A DNA stretch of 8,994 bases from Nitrospirota bacterium (GTDB taxonomy: Bacteria > Nitrospirota_A > Leptospirillia > Leptospirillales > Leptospirillaceae): NCBI GenBank assembly GCA_027415455.1, contig DAIBSV010000078.1, forward strand, positions 1-8,994, written 5' to 3'. Both the position numbers and the translations under genes were made by a program. Under the pieces are notes generated by a model, which saw only the letters and a program-made list of their open reading frames with translations, made no database searches and was not told the origin of the DNA. This document shows, one piece after another, positions 1 through 5,778 of the stretch (position 1 is the first letter of the stretch; each line of letters starts with the position of its first letter).

Positions 1-493
1 TTTGCGGGATTGAGATCTTTGTGATGAATGTGATGATTCGGTGGGATAGGACCGAAATAAAACTCCCAAACCTCCCTGTGGAGATAGATCGGGCTTCCCT
101 TCCTGGGAGACCTCTTAAAATACCGTCTATCCGTTGGTCTAGCGCTTTCCGGATAGCGTCGATAAACATGTCCGTTCCATTCGACCGTTTCTGGGTTGAG
201 TCCCTTTCCCATCCTTCCTCCGGAGATTGAATCGTCAATAGTTCATCGCCAGGCTCCAGCGCATCGATTCTCGTGAATCCTTTGGCGTTCACGAAAACGC
301 GGTGATCTCCTGTTGCCAAAAGTTTTTTTCCGCTTGCAGTGACGAGTTCCCAAACTTCACTGTCGTTACTGACCAGGACTTTCTGATCTACCGGCTTGTA
401 GCCTTTCCGAGTGAGAACGAGGTCTCCAACGTCCATTGACTCGATCGGCCTCAGTCCATCGGCGCAATGGATAAGTTGCCCCTCCAGGATGCA
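1..493 (-). mobile_element. Intein inserted in TerL (N-terminal splicing domain, partial)
   Basis: A Hint-type protein-splicing element begins at Cys393 of TerL. Block A is seen as C1, then LI, DG at intein residues 12-13, PIE and VGDLVLT. Block B is seen as a TGDH motif (T61-H64), the usual TxxH that activates the first acyl shift, followed by VF and PGDELLT. 164 intein residues are visible. The C-terminal His-Asn and the C-extein are off the left edge. No LAGLIDADG or HNH endonuclease motif is evident in the visible part, so it may be a mini-intein or carry its nuclease further on. The DNA is visibly richer in A/T and in AAA, ACT, TTA and CTA codons than the GC-rich extein, which suggests separate acquisition. 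Inteins in phage TerL are known as a class. Confidence 0.88.
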
Positions 494-1669
494 GGCATCG
501 ATCAGGTGGTTGAACTTGTCCACCAGGACCGGGAGGACCGCTCCCGTCATCCGGTCGACCTTGTACGAGTATTTCCGCGCCTCGTCGGCAAAATTGGGGC
601 AGCGGGGATGGATCAGGATCCGCTCGTAGCCGTTGAGGTGCGCAATCCCGTCCTCCACGCTTCCCGGCCACTTCTCCGCCGGGAAGACACGGAAGCCCTG
701 CCGGCACATGTGGCTGATGGTCTCGGGGCGTGCCGAATCCGCGATGATCGGCCACCGCCGGGAGTCGGGGACGGTGTCGAAGAGCTTGGCGGTCTCGTCG
801 AGCTCGACCTTGTAGCCGTATGCCTCGTCCGAGATACAGAGATTCCGCCCGTCGAGGAAGCATCTGACCAGGGCCGTGGGATCGTTGGCAAAACCCCAGT
901 CGGCCCCGTAGTACCACCGGACGTTGGGGGGAACGGCGAACTCCCGTATCTCCCAACGCTTCAGCACCATCGCGTCCGTGAGCCGCTTCGGAAATCCGAG
1001 CCAGACGTGGTCATAGTCGGCCTGCGCCTGCGCCCGCTCCTTCTCCGACGTCGCCGTCTCGATCTTCCGGAGGGCGCGGAGCCGTTCGGCCTCGAGTGTG
1101 GACGACATGTAGCGGTTCTCGTCGTAGTTGACCTTGCGGACATAGACGTCCGGGTCGGGGGCATCGATGAACCGTGTTTTGACGGGATCTTCCTCGGTCT
1201 CGAGGTTCAGGCTGATCCAGATCTCCGAGCCTTCCTTCCGGATCGTCGGGATGATGATGTCCAGCGACTCCTTGGAGGTCGTCTGGCCTTCTTCGATCCA
1301 TAGGATGTCCGCGCCCTCGAAGCTCTTGGCGCTGTGGATGTTCTGCTTGAGGCCCATGAAAAGAAATTCCGAGCCGTTCACGCCGATGATCGAGCGCTCC
1401 TGGACCTGAAAAAAGTCGCCCAGGTCGAGCATGCGGATCTGTTCCTCGAGAAGCGCGTGGACGGATTCCCGGATGCTGACCTGATACTCGCGGCCACAGA
1501 TGATCCGGCGTCGCTTTTCGATGGCCTTGACCAGCAGCGCCCGCGCAAAAGACCAGCTTTTCGCGCCTCCCCTCCCGCCGTAGAAGACCTTGTAGCGATG
1601 GGGAGAAAGGAGCTCCCGGAAGGGGTCGGGGATGGGGATCCACACATGATGTTCAGTGAGGGCGCTCAT
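1..1669 (-). CDS. terL: Phage terminase large subunit, N-extein plus start of intein (partial)
   Basis: This is the ATPase-nuclease that pumps phage DNA into the prohead and cuts it. The reading frame runs open from ATG 1669 to the window edge (556 codons, no stop), so the 3' end is missing. Residues 31-38 (GGRGGAKS) are Walker A, 121-128 (DILWIEEG) are Walker B, and WISLN at 151-155 fits the coupling motif. Nuclease acidic residues are seen at D257 (GADWGF), D311 (IIADSA) and in VDKFNHLIDA (383-392). In normal TerL proteins the last motif continues as a RYAL-like helix. Here it changes at C393 into an intein N-terminus. The start overlaps the terS end by 17 nt and is preceded by GGAGAAGG. 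Late packaging gene, cotranscribed with terS. The family call is firm. Confidence 0.93.
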   Translation of the reverse strand, partial: MSALTEHHVWIPIPDPFRELLSPHRYKVFYGGRGGAKSWSFARALLVKAIEKRRRIICGREYQVSIRESVHALLEEQIRMLDLGDFFQVQERSIIGVNGSEFLFMGLKQNIHSAKSFEGADILWIEEGQTTSKESLDIIIPTIRKEGSEIWISLNLETEEDPVKTRFIDAPDPDVYVRKVNYDENRYMSSTLEAERLRALRKIETATSEKERAQAQADYDHVWLGFPKRLTDAMVLKRWEIREFAVPPNVRWYYGADWGFANDPTALVRCFLDGRNLCISDEAYGYKVELDETAKLFDTVPDSRRWPIIADSARPETISHMCRQGFRVFPAEKWPGSVEDGIAHLNGYERILIHPRCPNFADEARKYSYKVDRMTGAVLPVLVDKFNHLIDACILEGQLIHCADGLRPIESMDVGDLVLTRKGYKPVDQKVLVSNDSEVWELVTASGKKLLATGDHRVFVNAKGFTRIDALEPGDELLTIQSPEEGWERDSTQKRSNGTDMFIDAIRKALDQRIDGILRGLPGREARSISTGRFGSFISVLSHRIITFITKISIPQ

Positions 1670-2174
1670 CCTTCTCCGCCGTATGGATCACGATGACCTT
1701 GTTGCTCACCGCCACCTGGGTGACGTTCTCCTTGAGGAGTCCGAGACGCCGGTAGAGAAGTTCGAGGCCCTTCTCCTTGCTGGCCGTCTTGTACTTCAGG
1801 ACGGTCGAATATCCCTTCTCCTCCGACCCGACGACCTGGACGTCGAGGCCGCTGAGGGCCCGCGCCGTGTCTTCGTCGAGCTCGGAGACGGGCTTGAGGG
1901 AGCCGTCCTCCCGATAGAGCTTCCGGATGTCGAAGAACGCGATGCGGGCCGCTTCCTGATCGAGTCGCTCAGCGGTGATCTCGAGCTTCGAGGCCCGTTT
2001 TTCCAGCTTTTCCCGAATCGCCGCCGCCACCTTAACGTACCCTAACAGTCGAGAGCCCTGAACTTCAGCCGTCTTCTCGCTGTACCCGGCCCGGATCGCC
2101 GCCTGCTTTGCGTTGAGATCGACCAGGTACTCGGAGACGAAGATTTTCTGCTTGGGAGAAAGCTTCTCGTTCAT
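1653..2174 (-). CDS. terS: Phage terminase small subunit (Terminase_2 type)
   Basis: This is the DNA-recognition subunit that binds the packaging site and loads TerL. The 173-aa length is normal for the family. The N-terminus LSPKQKIFVSEYLVDLNAKQ, then AAIRAGYSEKTAEVQGSRLL, then KVAAAIREKLEKR is the family's signature, with an HTH at about residues 5-60 and a helical oligomerisation part after it. The middle (about 80-115) has the FFDIRKLY / GSLKP pattern common in these proteins. The ATG at 2174 overlaps the stop of the upstream 63-aa gene as ATGA, and its end overlaps the terL start by 17 nt, so translation of the three genes is probably coupled. A GAGGG lies about 14 nt upstream, which is weak and fits coupling. 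Confidence 0.95.
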   Translation of the reverse strand: MNEKLSPKQKIFVSEYLVDLNAKQAAIRAGYSEKTAEVQGSRLLGYVKVAAAIREKLEKRASKLEITAERLDQEAARIAFFDIRKLYREDGSLKPVSELDEDTARALSGLDVQVVGSEEKGYSTVLKYKTASKEKGLELLYRRLGLLKENVTQVAVSNKVIVIHTAEKDERPH

Positions 2175-2362
2175 ATCAGCGGCCCGACCCTCGTGATCGA
2201 AAACGGCTCGATCCCGATCCGGTTCAGGTAGTCGATCATGGTGGCCATGTCTTTGGCGACGCCGCCGTTCATGATGCCCAGCGGATACTGGAACTGATAC
2301 ACGAAAACAGCCTCATCCCCGGTCCTGTTCAGGACGGGGTCTCTGTCGTCGGGGTCGGTCAT
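2171..2362 (-). CDS. Small unknown phage protein between replication gene and terS
   Basis: I do not recognise this 63-aa protein. It is real on context. The ATG at 2362 has AAAGGAG five bases upstream, the gene starts 12 nt after the corrected end of the replication gene (stop at 2375-2377), and its TGA overlaps the terS start as ATGA. The sequence starts acidic (MTDPDDRD), then EAVFVYQFQYPLGIMNGG and KDMATMIDYLNRIGIEPFSI. There is no Cys pair, signal peptide or membrane helix. The spacing of FVYQFQYP and a following helix looks like a small mixed alpha/beta fold. Its position just before terS suggests a packaging or replication accessory, but that is only context. Confidence 0.72.
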   Translation of the reverse strand: MTDPDDRDPVLNRTGDEAVFVYQFQYPLGIMNGGVAKDMATMIDYLNRIGIEPFSITRVGPLI

Positions 2363-2374
2363 CAGGGCTCCTTT

Positions 2375-3269
2375 CTACCAGACGAAAACTGGACGGGGGG
2401 GGGTAGAGACGGCGTGGGCAGGTTCGTCTTCCCACCGCCGGGCGTTGATCCATGAAGCCGGGTGTGGAATGAATGATCCGGCGTCTTTTGTCCACTGATC
2501 GGACTTCTTCTGCCATGCTAGAGCGGAAAGGCACGCGGAGAGGGGAGGCTTCTGCTTCTGCCATGCCTTGAAAGCCGATCCCTTGGCTTCTTTCCGGGGA
2601 TAAGCCGTCCAGAAGGACTCGAACTCCGGGGAATACTCGGAAGCGTTTCGGCGTTTCGGCTCCCCCCCCCGTTTTTTCGACGCTCACATCCCCCTGGGGG
2701 GTAGGGGGGTTTTCTTTTATCTCTTTCCCTATCCCTCTCCCTTGGCATTCATTAGGCATCGGTTTGGCATTGCCTGTGGTTATGCCTGTGGCATTCGTTG
2801 AGGTAGTGCTTGGGGCTATGCCTGTGGCATACCCTTTGGCATTGCCTAGCTCGTTTGTTTTGTTATGCCAGCGAGCCATCGCCCCCTTCACCGATTTATC
2901 GACCTGCTTCTTTTTCTTTTCCCAAGCATCCAAGGCGTTCTCAACGATGAGGGGATGATAGAGACGCCCGTCAGAGCACGGGACCCACTTCGAGAGGGCC
3001 ATCTTCTTAACTTTGAGCCATTCCTTCGTCGATCTTCCGTATCCTGCAAGGTACGCCAGTTCGGTATCGGAAGAAGGGAGGGAGCCAGCTGGCACCTGAT
3101 GCCATGAGACTGCCCAGAGGATGACCGCGGCTCGAAACTCCTCTGCGGTCGCCTTGACGATGAAGCCGCTCTCCTTCAGTTTGACCACGTCCAAGGGCAT
3201 CCGGGGAAAATCTGACAGGTCGACCTCGCAAGAAATAGGAGGTGGGGGAAGATGATTGACTTGATCCAT
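2375..3269 (-). CDS. Phage replication protein (DUF1376-type N-domain, conserved C-terminal domain), needs +1 frameshift at a G9 run
   Basis: Probable replication or origin-binding partner of the DnaB-like helicase encoded just upstream. It starts at ATG 3269 with AGGAGG eight bases upstream. Residues about 14-130 match DUF1376: DFPRMPLDVVKLKES, AAVILWAVSWHQVPAGSLP, CSDGRLYHPLI and AWEKKKKQ. A Thr/Asn/Gly/Ala linker follows. The zero frame then runs through GGG codons into arginine-rich nonsense that overlaps the next gene. In the +1 frame after the nine-G run (2662-2670) the sequence reads FESFWTAYPRKEAKGSAFKA, then DAGSFIPHPASWINARRWED, the usual C-terminus of such phage proteins, and stops at TAG 2375-2377 just before the next gene's ribosome site. 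With the shift the product is 297 aa. Upstream of 2684 the +1 frame is closed by TGA, so the shift must lie close to the G run. Confidence 0.82.
2662..2670 (-). other. Nine-G homopolymer, site of the required +1 frame change
   Basis: On the coding strand the sequence is GAAAAAAC followed by nine G and then AGCC. The DUF1376 frame enters and the conserved C-terminal frame leaves with one base skipped. Eight G would make the gene continuous. Possible causes are a sequencing indel, a real inactivating or phase-variable run, transcriptional slippage, or programmed +1 shifting. A second run of nine (C on the coding strand, 2395-2403) lies near the gene's end and reads correctly in the C-terminal frame. 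Confidence 0.75.
2743..2870. repeat. Iteron-like TGGCAT repeats inside the replication gene
   Basis: TGGCAT occurs on the plus strand at 2743-2748, 2765-2770, 2789-2794, 2825-2830 and 2837-2842, and inverted at 2865-2870. Two identical 13-bp palindromes, ATGCCTGTGGCAT, lie at 2782-2794 and 2818-2830, 36 bp apart. TTGGCATT is exact at 2742, 2764 and 2836. The repeats encode the Gly/Asn/Ala/Thr linker (TGNAK, GYATGI) between the two domains of the replication protein. In lambda the origin iterons lie inside the middle of gene O, so this is a candidate replication origin. The alternative is a protein-level repeat of a flexible linker. Confidence 0.5.
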
Positions 3270-3371
3270 TACTTGAACCTCCTCGAAAAGGAATCCGTCA
3301 GGGGGTGGGAATGCGTTCGAGGTCGCATCCCCTGGGCAGGCCTTGCCGCTCCCCCCTGCCGGAATCCAAGG

Positions 3372-4670
3372 TTAGTTGTACCTGTCTTCGTAGCGGACAG
3401 GCTCGCTTTCCAGAAAGCGCCCGGTGAGGCGGTCGTACCGGAGCCGGCACGAGCCGAGCTTTCCGACCTCCCGGAAGCGGATCTTCTGGATGTGAATGTC
3501 GACTTCGTCGGACTGGGGCTGCCGGTACAGGACAATCCCGTTGTCCGCCATGTTGCGAAAATGAGCGCTCCCCGCGATATCGTAGAGCGTCGGCACCGGA
3601 TAGTGGGTCTGCCCCTTCTCCTTCTGGAGCTTCATGGGATGCGCCACGATCACGACATGCACCTGAAACGTCCGGGCGAATCTCCGGATCTTGGCCAGGG
3701 CCCGAGCGATGTACTGCGTCTCCGATCCTCCCCCGAAGTCATGATCCAGTTGATTCCAAGGGTCGATCACGAATTGATCGAACGGGCGCACCTTGAGGAG
3801 ATTCTGTGCCAGCGACAGGATGCGATCGACGGTCGGAGCGGCGGGGTCAAGGAAAGAGAAATGGGTGTCGAGGAAGTCTTTCGCCTGCCCGATCTCCTCC
3901 CGCGTCATGCGCCGGTGGGGGCCAGGGTTGAAAGGGAGTTCGAGGAGAATTTCAAGCAGGTTGGCCACGTGGTTCGTGACAGGGAAGTTCTCGGCGGAGA
4001 AGTAGAGCGTCTTCCAGTCGTGATCCCGCGCGGCGTTGATGGCGAGATTGTCCACGAAGGAGCTTTTCCCCGCTCCCGGAATTCCGGTCGTGACGGTGAG
4101 GTCCCCCCGCCGGAGGGTGTAATAGTCGTCGAGGACCCCCCATCCGGTCGAGAGGCCCCGCTTCTTGCCGTCCTGGTGCAGCCCTTCGACCTCGGGCCAG
4201 ACCGATGCGACCGAGACGATCTCCGAGGTCTTCTGTGTCGTCTTCTGGGCCATCTCAAGAATACTTGAGAGTTTGAGCACTGCATCCTCGGGGTCGTCGG
4301 AGGCGTCCTGGACTTCCTTGAGCCGGAGGAGGATCTTCCGGGAGAGAGAGATTCGGGAGAGGATTTCGGCGTAGTGGGGCGCGTGGGAGGTGGTGAAGGC
4401 GATCTCGGAGAGTTCCAGAATCTCCTCGCTCTGCCCGCAGAAGGATTCCCACTTTCTCGCCCGAATCTCCTCCGAAAGGGTGACGGGATCGATGGGGCGT
4501 CCGTCCTCTTCCATGTCCACCAGCACGAGAAAGATCCGGCGAATCTGCTCCCGGCTGAAAAGTTCCGGAGTGAGGTCCAGGCTTCGGATGAGGGAGGGCT
4601 TCTGAATGAGGCACGAGATGAGATTTTTTTCCGTGTTGATGTTGGAGGGGAGCGTCGGGGCTTTGCTCAT
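3372..4670 (-). CDS. DnaB-like replicative helicase
   Basis: Hexameric helicase that unwinds DNA at the phage fork. The start is ATG 4670 (432 aa), chosen because AAGGAG lies eight bases upstream and the ATG overlaps the stop of the preceding frame as ATGA. The frame stays open for 37 more codons upstream, to an ATG at 4781, but without a ribosome site. A DnaB-type N-domain is at residues about 10-70 (NINTEKNLISCLIQKP, ELFSREQIRRIF, PIDPVTLSEEI). The RecA-like domain has GLSTGWGVLDDYY, Walker A GIPGAGKS (196-203), Walker B FDQFVIDPWNQLD (297-309, D303), VVIVAHPMK (339-347), and DIAGSAHFRNMADN followed by a KIRFREVGKLG strand near the end. The DPWNQLD form is closer to phage twinkle/gp4-like DnaB relatives than to bacterial DnaB. 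No zinc or primase domain is present, so priming must come from another protein. Confidence 0.93.
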   Translation of the reverse strand: MSKAPTLPSNINTEKNLISCLIQKPSLIRSLDLTPELFSREQIRRIFLVLVDMEEDGRPIDPVTLSEEIRARKWESFCGQSEEILELSEIAFTTSHAPHYAEILSRISLSRKILLRLKEVQDASDDPEDAVLKLSSILEMAQKTTQKTSEIVSVASVWPEVEGLHQDGKKRGLSTGWGVLDDYYTLRRGDLTVTTGIPGAGKSSFVDNLAINAARDHDWKTLYFSAENFPVTNHVANLLEILLELPFNPGPHRRMTREEIGQAKDFLDTHFSFLDPAAPTVDRILSLAQNLLKVRPFDQFVIDPWNQLDHDFGGGSETQYIARALAKIRRFARTFQVHVVIVAHPMKLQKEKGQTHYPVPTLYDIAGSAHFRNMADNGIVLYRQPQSDEVDIHIQKIRFREVGKLGSCRLRYDRLTGRFLESEPVRYEDRYN

Positions 4671-4777
4671 ATCCCAAGCTCCTTCGCAAGCGCGAGGATC
4701 CGGCGCAGATATTCGGCCTCCGACAGATTCAGGACTTCGATCTGACGCTTGCGGCGCTCGTATTCGAGATAGCTTTC
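4667..4777 (-). pseudogene. Coding-like frame without a start, just upstream of the helicase
   Basis: After a TGA at 4778-4780 this frame reads ESYLEYERRKRQIEV, then NLSEAEYLRRILALAKELGI, and stops at 4667-4669, giving the ATGA overlap with the helicase start. Its amphipathic, charged helical character and the exact overlap look like a real small gene, but it has no ATG or GTG after the TGA. The same frame upstream of the TGA holds a 19-aa ORF with a good ribosome site (4778-4837). The two could be halves of one 56-aa protein interrupted by TGA, or the second half could be a remnant that still positions helicase translation. Confidence 0.45.
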
Positions 4778-4837
4778 TCATAAACGCAAAGGAGGCCTTT
4801 TCGCCTCCGCGACTCTTGAGTATTCGGCCAGGGACAT
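4778..4837 (-). CDS. 19-aa leader ORF upstream of the helicase
   Basis: ATG 4837 has TAGGAG eight bases upstream, one of the better ribosome sites in the window. The frame reads MSLAEYSRVAEAKRPPLRL and ends at TGA 4778-4780. Its start resembles the later stretch SEAEYLRRI of the continuing frame, which may be chance. The minus-strand hairpin at 4791-4808 lies within codons 10-16. It may be a leader peptide tied to that hairpin, or the 5' half of a broken gene. Confidence 0.4.
   Translation of the reverse strand: MSLAEYSRVAEAKRPPLRL
4781..4808 (-). terminator. Possible weak intrinsic terminator or attenuator before the helicase
   Basis: On the minus strand GGAGGC, loop GAAAAG and GCCTCC form a perfect 6-bp stem (4791-4808), followed by TTTGCGTTT (4790-4782). 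The broken T run makes it a weak terminator. It sits between the early small genes and the helicase, where partial termination could set the level of replication proteins. Confidence 0.4.
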
Positions 4838-4845
4838 GCTATGAT
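4816..4845 (+). promoter_or_regulatory. Predicted sigma70 promoter for an antisense RNA
   Basis: TTGAGT (4816-4821) and TATGAT (4840-4845) are separated by 18 bp, and a TG at 4837-4838 makes an extended -10. It points rightward, against all genes around it. The start would fall near 4852. The match is good by eye but untested. Confidence 0.45.
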
Positions 4846-4851
4846 CTCCTA

Positions 4852-4914
4852 CGGATGATTGTTGTGCCGGGGTTCATTCCCGGTTTGGCCCCCGTCTTAC
4901 CGGGGGCTTTTTTA
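4852..4914 (+). ncRNA. Candidate ~60-nt antisense RNA in the replication leader
   Basis: This RNA would begin just after the promoter at 4816-4845 and end at the strong terminator at 4888-4913. It holds two hairpins: CCGGG/CCCGG with a 7-nt loop (4867-4883) and the terminator stem. It is complementary to the minus-strand transcript between the 26-aa ORF and the helicase leader, beginning next to the leader's ribosome site (complement 4846-4851). By analogy with the lambda OOP antisense RNA it could control replication-gene expression or plasmid-like copy number. No protein of note is encoded in it. Confidence 0.4.
4888..4913 (+). terminator. Strong rho-independent terminator (plus strand)
   Basis: GCCCCCG (4888-4894), loop TCTTAC and CGGGGGC (4901-4907) make a perfect 7-bp GC stem followed by six T (4908-4913). 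On the minus strand there is no T run after the stem, so it works rightward only, although all annotated proteins nearby are leftward. This is the main reason to suspect an RNA gene here. Confidence 0.8.
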
Positions 4915-4992
4915 TTGCCTTCCGAGATACCCTTCGATAATTCCCCGCGCTTCCTCGAATCCCCACGCGACGCTTGCCTGATAACCTCTCAC
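4912..4992 (-). CDS. Probable 26-aa small protein with GTG start
   Basis: The GTG at 4990-4992 overlaps the DUF1064 stop as GTGA and has GAGG seven bases upstream. The frame reads (M)RGYQASVAWGFEEARGI then IEGYLGRQ and stops at TAA 4912-4914, directly before the hairpin. The same overlap style links the genes upstream, which favours a translated ORF. The function is unknown. It has no Cys, and a short amphipathic helix is likely. It could also be a chance frame. Confidence 0.42.
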   Translation of the reverse strand: MRGYQASVAWGFEEARGIIEGYLGRQ

Positions 4993-5309
4993 TTCACCAC
5001 CTCGATCTCGACAGGGTAAAGAGCCTCGACGAGCTTCTTCTTCGTGATGAATTCGGGGGTTTCGAGCCCTTTGACGTCGATGAATCGAACGCGCCCATCG
5101 CTATGGAAGACCTGAAAGTCGACGACGTAGCGGACGCCTCCGGGAAGATGGAAGGGAACCTGCCGGAGAAAGAAGAGGACATCGCCTCCCCTTTGCCGCA
5201 TCACCAGCTCGTCGTAGAATCGCGCTTCGGCTTTCGAGGGAAAGGAGATCCCGTCCTTTACCGTCCGGACGGCCCCGAATTTGTGGCGGAGTATACGGAC
5301 AGGCATCAT
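4989..5309 (-). CDS. DUF1064 phage protein, predicted nuclease-like
   Basis: 106 aa. The pattern HKFGAVRTVKDGISFPSKAE, EARFYDEL, then RYVVDFQVF, RVRFIDVKGLETPEF and KKKL..LYPVEIEVV is that of DUF1064, common in early regions of phages and related by fold ideas to small restriction-like or Holliday-junction nucleases. The conserved E of KAEA, D of VDF, and D and K of DVKG could form the active site, but activity is inferred. ATG 5309 has AGGAGG eight bases upstream and overlaps the preceding stop as ATGA. A second ATG follows at 5306. It lies in the early operon between a zinc protein and the replication genes, which fits a recombination or replication role. Confidence 0.88.
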   Translation of the reverse strand: MMPVRILRHKFGAVRTVKDGISFPSKAEARFYDELVMRQRGGDVLFFLRQVPFHLPGGVRYVVDFQVFHSDGRVRFIDVKGLETPEFITKKKLVEALYPVEIEVVK

Positions 5310-5458
5310 CGGGACAGCCTCCTCTTCTCAAGCCGTCTCCGCGTCTCCTTGCCAAGGATCGGTGCGTGTAGAGACTTCCATCCCTGAGCCGAACATTCGC
5401 GGGAGCAGTACGTCTTTGAGATCGGGATCTCCCTGTTGCAGACGGGGCATTTTTTCAT
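5306..5458 (-). CDS. 50-aa zinc-binding protein
   Basis: The start is ATG 5458, overlapping the stop of the CII-like gene as ATGA. The N-terminus MKKCPVCNREIPISKTYCS followed by REC gives Cys pairs CPVC and CSREC, a short treble-clef or ribbon-type zinc site like those in small phage and host proteins with a YCSxEC signature. The tail is basic (KETRRRLEKRRLSR), so nucleic-acid binding is plausible. An open stretch upstream in the same frame overlaps the CII-like gene and is not needed. No specific function can be given. Confidence 0.72.
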   Translation of the reverse strand: MKKCPVCNREIPISKTYCSRECSAQGWKSLHAPILGKETRRRLEKRRLSR

Positions 5459-5721
5459 GGCCGGATCTCCTCCTTGGCGACGGTCTTGAGGGCCCGAAGA
5501 TAGGCCGGGTCGACCGAGACGTGACGGGCCGGATGCACCGCGAGTCCCATGTAGCTGAGGGAGGCGCATAAAAGCTCCAGCGAGCTCTCGCTGTAGAGGC
5601 GGGAGAGCGCGGCATCGTCCACCCCGCAGGCATCCGCGATGCACTTCCGGGGAGAATGCGCCAGGAGAGCCTTCTCGATCAGATCCCGATTTTTATTTGA
5701 AATGTCAGGATCTATCGGCAC
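5455..5721 (-). CDS. CII-like HTH regulator
   Basis: 88 aa from a GTG start at 5721, with GGAGG about nine bases upstream. Residues 10-60 (NKNRDLIEKALLAHSPRKCI, ADACGVDDAALSRLYSESS, LELLCASLSYMGLAV) resemble lambda CII in layout: an N-terminal helix, an HTH at about 24-44, then a helix with the LLA-L-x-x-x-G pattern. It is the second gene after the Cro-like one and before the replication genes, exactly where cII lies in lambdoid phages. It probably activates lysogeny promoters as an oligomer. No ATG alternative fits. A plain Xre-type repressor is the other option, but its spacing fits CII better. Confidence 0.7.
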   Translation of the reverse strand: MPIDPDISNKNRDLIEKALLAHSPRKCIADACGVDDAALSRLYSESSLELLCASLSYMGLAVHPARHVSVDPAYLRALKTVAKEEIRP

Positions 5722-5778
5722 TTCAACACCCCTCCAAAAGAAATGCCAAGCGTTGCGGGAGGATGCGGGTTAGCCTAC

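Noticed and set aside
467..1303. Long plus-strand ORF of 278 codons
   Set aside because: It is the complement of TerL, which has Walker and nuclease motifs in order on the minus strand. The plus frame has no recognisable domain and no ribosome site.
2313..2660. Zero-frame C-terminus of the replication gene
   Set aside because: It is Arg/Pro-rich and without domain pattern, overlaps the next gene by 50 nt, and the +1 frame carries the conserved domain and a fitting stop.
3269..3328. 19-aa ORF ending in a TAATG overlap with the replication gene start
   Set aside because: Its only ribosome-like site touches the ATG and the peptide looks random. The replication gene has its own strong AGGAGG.
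3252..4268. Long plus-strand ORF of 338 codons
   Set aside because: It lies opposite the DnaB-like helicase with all its motifs. It is a GC-driven shadow frame.
4671..4781. Extended helicase start at ATG 4781
   Set aside because: There is no ribosome site, the added 37 residues are unlike DnaB N-termini, and ATG 4670 has AAGGAG at good spacing.
4867..4883. Resemblance of GGTTCATTCCC with its stem to a tRNA T-arm (possible attachment site)
   Set aside because: The loop lacks one base of the usual T-loop, no other tRNA arms are present, and the site is in the middle of the phage early region.
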